64,000 nt of DNA from Flavonifractor sp. An112 (GTDB lineage Bacteria; Bacillota; Clostridia; Oscillospirales; Oscillospiraceae), in contig NZ_NFLU01000003.1 in the NCBI RefSeq assembly GCF_002161085.1, positions 62,001 through 126,000 on the forward strand. Reading direction: 5' to 3'. The position numbers and the translations under genes are program-made. The notes below the pieces were generated by a model. It saw only the letters and a list, made by a program, of their open reading frames with translations, did not search any database and had not been told where the DNA came from. This document shows, piece after piece, positions 52,099 through 59,802 of the stretch. The stretch's first letter is position 1; each line of letters opens with the position of its first letter.

Positions 52099-52449
52099 TT
52101 ATTTTTTCCCTTTCGCCACAAATGCGGCCAGCCTATCGCCGGCCTGCGACTTCTGCGCGTCCTTCTTCTCCGGCAGAAGGTCCGCCAGCTTTTTCTGGAG
52201 ATCTCCATACCTCTGGACCAGGGTGCAGTATGCCTTCATGGCGGGGCTTTCTCGCAGCATTGACTGTCTGCCCTGGACGAAGTTGTCGACGGCTCCGTTT
52301 TTTTCGATGTCTTCCTTCAGCCTGCCCAGCTGTTCCTCCATGAAGCGCAGCTCGACGATGTACTTCCGGGCCACTACCTTGCGGGCCGGGTCCACCTTTT
52401 CGTAGCTTTCGGCATAATCGCCGAAATCCATCGTTTTGTCCTCTGCCAT
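52099..52449 (-). CDS. Terminase small subunit, P27 family-like
   Basis: The 116-residue helical protein begins MAEDKTMDFGDYAESYEKVD and ends with LVQRYGDLQKKLADLLPE, the pattern of small terminases that recognise the packaging site. I chose ATG 52449 for the GGGGGG run upstream at ribosome-binding distance. It lies between the HNH gene and terL. Confidence 0.78.
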   Translation of the reverse strand: MAEDKTMDFGDYAESYEKVDPARKVVARKYIVELRFMEEQLGRLKEDIEKNGAVDNFVQGRQSMLRESPAMKAYCTLVQRYGDLQKKLADLLPEKKDAQKSQAGDRLAAFVAKGKK

Positions 52450-52530
52450 TTTGATACCCCCCCTCATGCTCGCACGTGGCGCGTGTTTTCGTGTGTGCCC
52501 CTCTCGGTCCCCAGGGCCGGGGTGTATTCC

Positions 52531-52827
52531 TCACCCTCCCCGGGGGGTCAGCTGGCCGTCGGCGTTGAAAAAATATCCTTCTGCGCAATCAGAGTTTCCT
52601 TGCGTGATCGCCGTGTGGCAATCGTGGCATAAACTGTGCAGCAGTTTGGGATTCAGCGCGATGGCCGGGTCGTCGATGTTGCCCGGCGTCAGTTCGATTT
52701 CATGGTGTACTTCCGTGGCTCTCGCTCCGCACTCTTCGCAGGTGAACATGTCGCGCCGCAGGATCTCCGCCCGCAGCTGGCGCCACGCCCTGCTCTTGTA
52801 GAAGCTCTTCGCCCATTCTTTTGCCAT
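52531..52827 (-). CDS. HNH endonuclease
   Basis: The 98-residue protein has the HNH core: CEECGARATEVHHEIELTP, then LNPKLLHSLCHDCHTAIT, with zinc-binding Cys pairs. Genes like this stand beside the small terminase in cos phages and assist packaging-site cleavage. The order hnh-terS-terL-portal is standard. Confidence 0.92.
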   Translation of the reverse strand: MAKEWAKSFYKSRAWRQLRAEILRRDMFTCEECGARATEVHHEIELTPGNIDDPAIALNPKLLHSLCHDCHTAITQGNSDCAEGYFFNADGQLTPRGG

Positions 52828-52976
52828 TGCTTCCTCCTATGACGAACGGCCGCCACCTCCCGGGCAGCGGCCGTTCTCCCGGTATGTCCCGCCGGTGCGG
52901 TCTGGAGGGACAGAACATGCCCGGGTTTCCCCGGTATGGACATGGTAGCAAATTTTTTCGCTGCACAGTCCCAACT

Positions 52977-53336
52977 TTACAGCAGCCCCATGCGGGCCGC
53001 GATGTCCTCCAGGAACTTGTCTTTCCTGCGGTAGAAGTCCGACCTGCTCACGCCCTCCAGGCGCAGCAGTTCATACGGGTACTTCCTCCCGCTCTTCACG
53101 TTCAGCATGATGGCCTCGCGCAGCTGACGCCGCACTTCGTCGGCGGCGATGTCCGCGCCCACGGCCACCAGCGCCTGCTCCACGGCCTCCAGTCGCTCCC
53201 GCTCTCGGTTGCGTCCTTTCCCAGCTCTGCGGCTGCCGGGGTGCTTTTGGTCCTGCTCTTTCGCAAGCCGCCTTTCGTATCCCTTCGCCAGCCACAGGCA
53301 AACCTGCTTCACGTCCTCCGGCAGTCGCTTGGCCAT
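52977..53336 (-). CDS. Putative late-gene transcriptional regulator (ArpU/RinA-like)
   Basis: The 119-residue protein is highly charged. It has a helical core with LEAVEQALVAVGADIAADEVRRQ and a C-terminal helix-turn-helix-like part (LRLEGVSRSDFYRRKDKF). It stands between SSB and the HNH/terminase genes, where Firmicutes phages keep late activators. ATG 53336 has GGGAGGTG upstream. The name is by position and general pattern; it is not certain. Confidence 0.5.
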   Translation of the reverse strand: MAKRLPEDVKQVCLWLAKGYERRLAKEQDQKHPGSRRAGKGRNRERERLEAVEQALVAVGADIAADEVRRQLREAIMLNVKSGRKYPYELLRLEGVSRSDFYRRKDKFLEDIAARMGLL

Positions 53337-53338
53337 CG

Positions 53339-53740
53339 TTACACCTCCCAGGGCGGACGCCATTCGTCCGCTGCGTCTCCATACTCTCCGCGCTCATATC
53401 CTCCGTCCGCGGGCTGCTCCGTCTGTTTCCCGCCGGCGAAGTATGCGTTGTCGACTACAAACTCCACGACAGTGTGGTTCTGGCCGTCCCGCTCGTAGGT
53501 CCTCGACTGGGCTTTCGTCTCGACCACCATCGGCTGGCCTCTTCGGAAGTTCCGGGCTATGAATTCGGCCGTCCCTCTCCAGGCCACAAAGTTCAGCCAG
53601 TCGGTGGCCCTCTGTCCGTCCTGCCCCTTGTAGTCCCGATCCACAGCCAGGCGGAAGGAACAGCACGACGTCCCGCTCCCGGTTTTCCGAAGTTCTGGGT
53701 CGGCAGCCAGCCGCCCCATGAAGATACACCTATTCAGCAT
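53339..53740 (-). CDS. ssb: Single-stranded DNA-binding protein
   Basis: The 133-residue protein has the OB fold pattern of bacterial SSB: MLNRCIFMGRLAADPELR, ATDWLNFVAWRGTAEF, then KAQSRTYERDGQ. The tail ends DEWRPPWEV and not the usual DDDIPF, so the contact with host replication proteins may be altered. It is a phage copy in the early leftward operon. Confidence 0.93.
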   Translation of the reverse strand: MLNRCIFMGRLAADPELRKTGSGTSCCSFRLAVDRDYKGQDGQRATDWLNFVAWRGTAEFIARNFRRGQPMVVETKAQSRTYERDGQNHTVVEFVVDNAYFAGGKQTEQPADGGYERGEYGDAADEWRPPWEV

Positions 53741-53753
53741 TTTTCCCTCGCTT

Positions 53754-54206
53754 TCAGATTTCCGTGATGTCCAGACCCAGGCGGTCGGCCATCATTTTCT
53801 TTTTCATCAGGTACACCCTCGTCCTGGTCGGCTTGCTCTTGACGTCCTCCACCACATACTCCCAGCTTCCTCCGGTGTCTCGGTAGTAGGTGAAGTCCGC
53901 CAGGTACCTGATGGCCCGCACCCTCTCGCCGTCCGGCGTAGTGTACGCCGCTTGCAGGGTGAACTCCACTTGAAGCCGCAGGTCCTTGATGGTCCCGGCG
54001 GCCAGCTCCGCCGCCAGCTCGTCGAAGCGGCGGGCCTCCTTTTTGCTGTCAAAATGCAGGGCGTCCCGCCCGGTCTTTACGTTTCCGTATTTCGACCGGG
54101 CGGGCTGCTGCGTCACCGCTCTTTTCTTTTGCTCCTGTTTCGCCAGCTTGGCCAGGGCCTGGGCCTGGTACTTCGGCGGGAGGTCCGCCAGGTTGATGTT
54201 CGCCAC
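53754..54206 (-). CDS. DUF1064 family phage protein (nuclease-fold-like)
   Basis: From GTG 54206 the protein has 150 residues. It has SKYGNVKTG, FDSKKEARRFDELA and YLADFTYYRD with VVEDVKSKPTRTRVY. The DSKKEA-RF / D-Y / ED-VK arrangement resembles a PD-(D/E)xK nuclease fold, as known for DUF1064. A role in DNA processing is likely but not shown. It starts within one base of the stop of the small Cys protein. Confidence 0.82.
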   Translation of the reverse strand: MANINLADLPPKYQAQALAKLAKQEQKKRAVTQQPARSKYGNVKTGRDALHFDSKKEARRFDELAAELAAGTIKDLRLQVEFTLQAAYTTPDGERVRAIRYLADFTYYRDTGGSWEYVVEDVKSKPTRTRVYLMKKKMMADRLGLDITEI

Positions 54207-54343
54207 TATTTCAGCCCCTTTTCCAGCCACTTGCATTTCCGGCACCTGGCCGCCGTTGTTCCCGTCCTCGTGGGTTTCCCCAGGCAGGTGTTCGCCCCGT
54301 GTGCCAGGTAGCATTTTGGCTTCTTCCGCCGCCGGCGGGTCAT
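54206..54343 (-). CDS. Small Cys-rich phage protein
   Basis: The 45-residue protein starts MTRRRRKKPKCYL and has four cysteines (CYLAHGANTC and CRKC), a possible zinc knuckle, with a basic N-terminus. It begins in an ATGA overlap with the DUF3102 gene and ends in an overlap with DUF1064, so translational coupling on both sides supports it as real. Confidence 0.7.
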   Translation of the reverse strand: MTRRRRKKPKCYLAHGANTCLGKPTRTGTTAARCRKCKWLEKGLK

Positions 54344-55473
54344 TTCAGCACCTCCAGGGTGGTGGTCAGCAGGGCAGCCAGGGCGTTGCGCAGCTTTCCG
54401 GCGCCTTCGCCGTCTCCCGCCTCCATCATTTTCTCGATGCACTCGGTCATCTTGTTGATGGAGGTCTGCCCCTGCTCGAAGTGCAGTTTGAAGATGGTCA
54501 TTTCCGAAGAGGACGCCACCGCCAGCTTCTTCTGGAGGGCCTGCACCTGCTCCGCCAGGTTTTTCTTCTCCTGGTTTGCGATGGCCTGGGCCTCCTCCTG
54601 GGCCACCTTCATGGCCGCCAGGTCCTGCTCCGCTTTTGCCTTGGCCTGCTCTGCCCGTTCCTTGGCCTTCTCCGCTTTCTCGATTTTCGCCTTCAGCTTC
54701 TCGGCCGCTTCCTTCCTGGCTTCCTCCGCTGCGGCCTTGACCGCCTCTTCGTCCACCACGGTCTCCACGGCCACGGGCGCCGGCTCCGCTGTGACCTCCA
54801 TCAGCTCCGCCTTCAGGCTGTCGATGTCCTCCTGTGCCTTCTCCAGGTCCGCCGCCGCCTTTGCCTTGGCGTCCTCCAGCTTCTTGGCATATCCCGCCGC
54901 CCGGTTCTCCGCTTCCTCCAGGCGGCCCTGAATTTCCGCCATGTCCGTGTCGTAGACGGTGCGCTGTTCCTCCAGCTGCTCTTCCATGGTTTTCTCCAGC
55001 TCTTCGGCCTTCTGGCGGGCCTCGTCCCGCTCCTTGATGGCCTGGGCCAGCTCCCGCTTCGACATTTCCATGACCGTCTTTTCCTGGCCGTTTACCTCGT
55101 GTTTTTCGGCGATAAATTCGCCCCGCTCGGAAGCCGGCAAAGCCAGTAATTGCAAGGCTTTGGAGGCTCCCAAATCCGTCACCAGAGACGGGTTTTCGTA
55201 CTCCCTCGCAAGCCTCATAAATCGCTGTGCTGTGACCTCGGAAAACTCCACTTTTTCCTCCAGCCAGGGCAGCCACTCACCATGCGACAGCTGGGCCTTC
55301 GCTTCATTCAGCCGCCGGCCGATTTCCAGGATCGCGGCGCCGGCCTGCTGCTTATACAGCCAGATCTCCGCCGTGATGACCTCGATGGAGCGGGGCGCCA
55401 CCTCGTTCACCCCTGCGGTCTCCATGGCCGCCGCTTCCTGTTCCTGCATTTCCGTGCCCTTGTACTCTTCCAT
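54340..55473 (-). CDS. DUF3102 family phage protein with long coiled coil
   Basis: The 377-residue protein has an N-terminal DUF3102 domain (about 25-130: IWLYKQQAGAAILEIGRRLNEAKAQL, GEWLPWLEEKVEFSEVTAQRFMRLA). A Glu/Lys/Ala coiled coil runs from about 140 to 300, and a short helical end follows. DUF3102 occurs in phages and plasmids near replication or partition genes; function is unknown. AAAGGAG precedes the ATG. Confidence 0.8.
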   Translation of the reverse strand: MEEYKGTEMQEQEAAAMETAGVNEVAPRSIEVITAEIWLYKQQAGAAILEIGRRLNEAKAQLSHGEWLPWLEEKVEFSEVTAQRFMRLAREYENPSLVTDLGASKALQLLALPASERGEFIAEKHEVNGQEKTVMEMSKRELAQAIKERDEARQKAEELEKTMEEQLEEQRTVYDTDMAEIQGRLEEAENRAAGYAKKLEDAKAKAAADLEKAQEDIDSLKAELMEVTAEPAPVAVETVVDEEAVKAAAEEARKEAAEKLKAKIEKAEKAKERAEQAKAKAEQDLAAMKVAQEEAQAIANQEKKNLAEQVQALQKKLAVASSSEMTIFKLHFEQGQTSINKMTECIEKMMEAGDGEGAGKLRNALAALLTTTLEVLK

Positions 55474-55488
55474 GCTGTTCTCCTTTCA

Positions 55489-57561
55489 TCATGCCGCAGT
55501 AGCGGCCTTCTTGCGTTCTTTGTCCTTCTTGGTCGCCCGCTCGACCCATGCGTCGACGAAGTTCTTCACGGACTCGTCCTGCTCGTATGTCGCGTTGTGA
55601 CTTGTCCGGCATTGAACGACGACGCCATTCCGATATTCCAGGGTGTAGAACGGTGTGTCCGGTTCTTCTGCCTTCCTGATAAACAGGATCACCGTCTCGC
55701 CCGCCGCCATTCGGTCCGCATATCCGCCGACACAATGGTGCAGGGCCTTCCCCTCCGCCGTCAGCTCCCCGGGCGTTCTTGCCGGCCGGATCAGCAGGCC
55801 GTCCCGCTCCCATGCCATGGCGGCCAGCTTCCTGGCTTGCTTCTCGAACTTCTTCCACGCCGCTTTGTTCTCCTGGTATTTCACCTGTGCGATGGTGCGC
55901 TGGTGCGCGGCCTCCAGGTCAGCGGGGAAGAGGACTTCCCGGTCGTCCAGGTTCAGATGCAGCCGCACACAGTCGGCCAGGTAGTCCCGGTATGTCTCCG
56001 GGGAATATACCCTGCCCCGATAATAGGGCATGCGGTTCTTCTTGGCCTCCGCTTCCTCCGCGTCCTTCTTCGCCTCTTCTTCGGCTACCAGCTTTTCCAC
56101 ATATTTCACAACTTTGTGGACAGTTGCATGCCCCAGGGCCTGCCGCACGTTGTCAATCTCGACCCCGGCGGTGAACAGCTCCACGGCCTCCCGCTCCTGG
56201 ATCACGCCGGCGGTGGCCAGCTCCCGCAGCTCCGCCAGCTTTGCGATGTCCTTTGTGGTCCATTTCGCCGTCTCTTTCAGCCGCAGCAGGCGCAAGGGAA
56301 GGTGTACGGCGTCCTGGATCTTCCGCGCCGTCCAGGTGATGCTGTGCTTCTTCGTCCTCCACTGTCCTGTCATTCGTTCGTGGATCAGTTCGGTGTACCT
56401 GGCTTTCCACAGCTTTTCCACGGCCGGGTACCTGGCCCAGTCCATCAGGAAGCGCACCGGGTTGCCCCGGTGGTCTGCCTCCCGCCGCGCCAGCTCCCGC
56501 TCCCGGACGTAGCCGCCCAGGTCGCAGTATTCCAGGCTGGTTCCTTGTAGGATCTCCCGCCAGTTCGGCGGCAGGAAGAACTGGTACGTCCCGTCGTAGA
56601 CCTCGGTCACGTTCTTGACTCGCTCCCAGTCCTTCAGGCGGTAGCGGTAGGTGTTCATGCACCAGGCTTCTTTCTTCTCAATCTGCCACTTGGCCACCCT
56701 GTTGCCGCGGACGGCATATCGGGCGATCTCTTCCAGGTAGTCCTCCACGGACTCCCATTTTGCGGACTTGTCCCTGCACAGATGCCACTGCCGCAGGAAC
56801 AGCGTGGCGCCGTCCTTGCCCTTCTGGACCGTCACCAGGTCCTGAACGTAGTCCACGGCGTAGCGGTCGCTGCTCTCCAGGTAGGCCACCACCATGGCCC
56901 CGCAATCCGGGCACTTCGCCACTGTTCCCTGGCGGAAACGCTGGCCTCGTGCGTATACCGTCTCGCCGCAGGCGAAACATGTCCCCCGGACGTTGCCCTT
57001 CTTGTATAGCAGCACCCGGTCCTGGGGCAGCATGGTGTTCCGTATGTACTCCACCAGCCCCTCGGGCAGCTCGTCCGGGCACAGCCGTGTCACCTCGTCG
57101 TCCTCCAGCTCGCCCCTGGCGCGGGCCTCCGCCTCTCGCTCTTGCTCCATGGCGTCCTCTACCCACCTGGACAGCTCCGGCAGCATGTGGTTCATGGTCT
57201 GCTTGGCTCCCAGCCACTTGGCCAGGGCTGCCTCGTCCTCCGGCGTGATTTCCGGGTAACAGGTCCCCACGCTGACGCACATGGCCCCGACCGCTTCTTC
57301 CAGGTCTGCCCGCTTCTTGGGTCTCGACCCGCCGCGGTACTCCATGGCCGCCCGGTTCCGCTTTTTGCTGCACACCAGCCGGACGTCCGGCCCCGGCGGC
57401 GTTCCGTAGCGCCGTTTCCCCGTGTTCCGGCGGAAGGTGACCACCATCAGCCGCTCGTGGTCTACCACCGGCCAGTCCAGCGTGACGATGACGTCCTGGT
57501 TCGTCTGGCTCTTCCACTCTTCCGGCCACGGCATGGCCTTGACCTTCTTCGGCACATTCAT
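55489..57561 (-). CDS. PcfJ-like protein
   Basis: The 690-residue protein has a zinc-ribbon-like part near 215 (CFACGETVYARG, CPDCGAM). Near residues 610-670 is the PcfJ domain: LHHCVGGYADRMAAGETVILF, then PFYTLEYRNG and CRTSHNATY. PcfJ proteins are named from a conjugative plasmid; their activity is unknown. In phages of this type they lie beside the PcfK/AcrIIA9-like gene, as here. Confidence 0.85.
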   Translation of the reverse strand: MNVPKKVKAMPWPEEWKSQTNQDVIVTLDWPVVDHERLMVVTFRRNTGKRRYGTPPGPDVRLVCSKKRNRAAMEYRGGSRPKKRADLEEAVGAMCVSVGTCYPEITPEDEAALAKWLGAKQTMNHMLPELSRWVEDAMEQEREAEARARGELEDDEVTRLCPDELPEGLVEYIRNTMLPQDRVLLYKKGNVRGTCFACGETVYARGQRFRQGTVAKCPDCGAMVVAYLESSDRYAVDYVQDLVTVQKGKDGATLFLRQWHLCRDKSAKWESVEDYLEEIARYAVRGNRVAKWQIEKKEAWCMNTYRYRLKDWERVKNVTEVYDGTYQFFLPPNWREILQGTSLEYCDLGGYVRERELARREADHRGNPVRFLMDWARYPAVEKLWKARYTELIHERMTGQWRTKKHSITWTARKIQDAVHLPLRLLRLKETAKWTTKDIAKLAELRELATAGVIQEREAVELFTAGVEIDNVRQALGHATVHKVVKYVEKLVAEEEAKKDAEEAEAKKNRMPYYRGRVYSPETYRDYLADCVRLHLNLDDREVLFPADLEAAHQRTIAQVKYQENKAAWKKFEKQARKLAAMAWERDGLLIRPARTPGELTAEGKALHHCVGGYADRMAAGETVILFIRKAEEPDTPFYTLEYRNGVVVQCRTSHNATYEQDESVKNFVDAWVERATKKDKERKKAATAA

Positions 57562-57573
57562 GACTTCGCCCCC

Positions 57574-57948
57574 TTACAGGAAGTCGGCCAGGTTCAGGGC
57601 CACCTTCTTCGCGGCCGGCGGCGTCACCGGCGTGTGGGTCGCCCCGCAGGCTGCCATCATGGCCCGCTCCTGGGCCTCTTCGTCCGTCTGCATGCCGAAG
57701 TATTCGTCTACGGCTCCGAAGACCTGCGCCGGCAGCAGCACGGCATAATTCCCGTGCTTGGCCTTCTTGGCCCGCTCCATCACCGCCGTCATGGCTCCCG
57801 CCAGGGTCTTGCCCTCTTTGGCCACCAGGGCGCCGTCGGTGTCGCTGGTGCAGCGGTCGATGATGTACTGCCCGACGATCTCGGTGTACTGGTCCGTCGG
57901 GTTCTTCTGCATTTCGGTGTTGATTTTCTCGATTGCCTGCATGTTCAT
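57574..57948 (-). CDS. PcfK / AcrIIA9-like protein, candidate anti-CRISPR
   Basis: From ATG 57948 (GGAGGAACAGAAC upstream) it has 124 residues. The N-terminal MNMQAIEKINTEMQKN, the centre GKTLAGAMTAVMERAKK and AVLLPAQVFGAVDEYFGM match in outline the PcfK-like family to which the Cas9 inhibitor AcrIIA9 belongs. It sits between the HUH gene and the PcfJ-like gene. Family membership is my reading; inhibition of Cas9 is inference. Confidence 0.6.
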   Translation of the reverse strand: MNMQAIEKINTEMQKNPTDQYTEIVGQYIIDRCTSDTDGALVAKEGKTLAGAMTAVMERAKKAKHGNYAVLLPAQVFGAVDEYFGMQTDEEAQERAMMAACGATHTPVTPPAAKKVALNLADFL

Positions 57949-58757
57949 GTTCTGTTCCTCCTTCTTCGCCGGGGTGGTGCCTTCTGCTTGACGGGCAGCC
58001 CCGGCGGCTCCACCCGCAGCTCGAAGTATTCCTGCCAGGGCCAGCCGTTGACCTCGTGGACCCCCGACCGGCACGTGGCGCCGTTGTCGTCCTTCAGCAG
58101 CACATACCCCTTCCTGGGGCGCGGCTCCTTTGCCCAGCTGGCGGCCCGGATCACGTGGTAGACCGGTTCCGGCTGCACCATGCCCTTGGCGCAGCTGAAG
58201 CGCTTGTACCGTTTCCCGGCCTCCTTGTGCCTGGCCACGGTGGACCTGGTTTCCTTCATCAGGTACCTGGCCAGCTTCGCGTGGTTTCCTCGCTTGTCCA
58301 GGGGCTTGATGGATATGTTCCCGTTATTCTGGCCGACCACCCGCTCCCAGGTGTTCGATAGGACCGCCACCTCTACGGCCGGCATGATGATGTGGTGGTG
58401 GACATTGGTCATCCGCTTGGTCTCTGTGCATGCGACATACTTCCAGGCGACGCCCAGCTTCCGGCACTCCTTCCGCAGCAGCCGCAGGAATTCCTTCTTG
58501 TCCTCTTCGGCTTGCTCCAGGGTGACCCCCTTGTCGTAGTAGTGCAGGACCAGGTGGTAGTCTCCGGGGGTGAAGTTTGCGTTCAGCTTCCAGCGTAGCC
58601 GTTCCTCTGCCACCCGCTCGTTCACCTTCGCTTGGGCCTCTGATGTCGCCCCCCTGTTTTCCTCCCTTGTCGCTCCCTGTGTATGTACCCTTCCCGTGAA
58701 GGTCTTCAGGGTCTCACGGATTGGACCGGCCTCCACAATGCGCTCGACGTATGGCAC
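57945..58757 (-). CDS. HUH replication initiator-like protein (rolling-circle type)
   Basis: From GTG 58757 (CGGAGGGAA upstream) it has 270 residues. TNVHHHIIMP near residue 140 is the His-hydrophobic-His motif of HUH endonucleases. YLMKETRS near 185 provides the Tyr for the covalent DNA link. WKYVACTETKR precedes it as in Rep motif I-II spacing. A very basic tail ends the protein. No helicase domain is attached. It probably nicks the phage origin to start replication. Confidence 0.78.
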   Translation of the reverse strand: MPYVERIVEAGPIRETLKTFTGRVHTQGATREENRGATSEAQAKVNERVAEERLRWKLNANFTPGDYHLVLHYYDKGVTLEQAEEDKKEFLRLLRKECRKLGVAWKYVACTETKRMTNVHHHIIMPAVEVAVLSNTWERVVGQNNGNISIKPLDKRGNHAKLARYLMKETRSTVARHKEAGKRYKRFSCAKGMVQPEPVYHVIRAASWAKEPRPRKGYVLLKDDNGATCRSGVHEVNGWPWQEYFELRVEPPGLPVKQKAPPRRRRRNRT

Positions 58758-58831
58758 CGTGATTCCCTCCGTTCGCTTTACTAATACCCTTACCGGGGCC
58801 GGAACGCCGTCCCCCGGCGGCTTTGTCACGG

Positions 58832-58860
58832 TTGCAACGGGCGCTTCTCTCTGATATAAT
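58832..58860 (+). promoter_or_regulatory. Rightward promoter inside an inverted repeat
   Basis: TTGCAA (58832-58837), 17 bases, perfect TATAAT (58855-58860), pointing right, against all nearby genes. The -10 box lies between the arms of an inverted repeat, GCGCTTCT (from 58841) and AGAAGCGC (to about 58874), which could be an operator. Confidence 0.6.
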
Positions 58861-58866
58861 TGGTAT

Positions 58867-58938
58867 AGAAGCGCTCGTCTTCTCTTTTTGTATGGCCCCC
58901 TGCGTTGTGTTGCCGCACGATACGCAGGGGGCTGTTCT
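58867..58938 (+). ncRNA. Candidate small phage RNA
   Basis: The rightward promoter at 58832-58860 is followed within 80 bases by a strong hairpin (GCCCCCTGCGT with ACGCAGGGGGC, near 58891-58933) and a T-rich run TGTTCTTTTACTCTTT. Promoter, about 70 bases and terminator make a short transcript antisense to the 3' end of the gene at 58940. No good short reading frame with a ribosome-binding site is seen. Confidence 0.45.
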
Positions 58939-58939
58939 T

Positions 58940-59521
58940 TTACTCTTTCCGATGCAAGTCCACGGTCTCCATGGCCGCCCAGGCGGTGGATACCCAGTCC
59001 TTTTCCCAGCAGGCCCCCGTGGGTCTGACGGCCCCCAGGATCACCAGCTCGCCGTCATGGCTCCAGTACAGCCGGCGCTCGCCCTTCCTGGTGGCCTCCT
59101 TATGCTGGGCCACGTCCCGCTCCACGATGGACAGCAGTGGAGCGGCTACGCCATAGCAGGCCCCGCCGCCGTCTGTCTGATACAGCTGGTACCCCTGGAA
59201 CAGCACCGGCACCATGGTGACGGTGTCCGCCTCGTCCTCTCCGGTCTCCCAGGACGCCACGTCCTGGCCCGCCACCTCCGGCATGACCACCTGCGGCTCT
59301 TCGCCGGCCATGACGGCCAGGGCGTCCGATGTCGCCGGCAGCATGCCCATGCACTCCACGATGGCCGCCAGGGCCTTGCGCGGGAACTTGTCCCAGTCCG
59401 CCCGGACGTACCAGTCTTCCGTGAACAGGGTCACCTGGTCGCCGGTGCTGATGATGGTGTACCCGCTCCGCTTGTAGGCCTGCTTGATGTTTCGCACCAG
59501 GCCCCGCTCGTTAATAATCAT
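58940..59521 (-). CDS. Hypothetical phage early protein
   Basis: The 193-residue protein (MIINERGLVRNIKQAYKRSG start) is acidic in the middle and has no motif I recognise. It resembles phage proteins that carry a short nucleic-acid-like domain near the N-terminus, but the likeness is weak. It overlaps the next upstream gene by four bases, typical of the early operon. Confidence 0.65.
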   Translation of the reverse strand: MIINERGLVRNIKQAYKRSGYTIISTGDQVTLFTEDWYVRADWDKFPRKALAAIVECMGMLPATSDALAVMAGEEPQVVMPEVAGQDVASWETGEDEADTVTMVPVLFQGYQLYQTDGGGACYGVAAPLLSIVERDVAQHKEATRKGERRLYWSHDGELVILGAVRPTGACWEKDWVSTAWAAMETVDLHRKE

Positions 59522-59802
59522 TCGTCATACCTCCAGACTTTCGCGTGGATAATCTCTGTCCAGTCGCATTTCCACACTTCCGCCGCGCACAGGATCGCCG
59601 CAAAGGGGGGCGCGCAGGGGACGATGACCTCGCCCCGTTTCGGATCTACCACCCGGGCCTTGCACTTGTGCGCCCAGCGGTCCCGCCGCGAACGCTCTTC
59701 TGCCATCTTCCTGGTGCGCTGGCGTTCTTCCTCTTCACCAGCCCATGGCGGCAGCCCAGTATTCTGCCCGCTCCAGGACCTTCTGGCTGTATTCGGTCTC
59801 AT
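59518..59802 (-). CDS. Hypothetical phage protein
   Basis: The 94-residue frame starts at ATG 59802 with GGGAGGAAGG upstream, though those bases also code for the preceding protein; ATG 59706 would give 62 residues. The C-terminal part (KARVVDPKRGEVIVPCAPPFAA) is shared by many clostridial phage proteins of unknown role. The overlap with the lysozyme-like gene is 68 bases for the long form. Confidence 0.55.
   Translation of the reverse strand: MRPNTARRSWSGQNTGLPPWAGEEEERQRTRKMAEERSRRDRWAHKCKARVVDPKRGEVIVPCAPPFAAILCAAEVWKCDWTEIIHAKVWRYDE

Noticed and set aside
52450-52530. A cos site between terS and the HNH gene
   Set aside because: Position would suit, but no repeat or nick pattern can be recognised from one sequence.
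52844-52976. Late promoter in the gap before the HNH gene
   Set aside because: I see no convincing -35/-10 pair on the minus strand in this gap.
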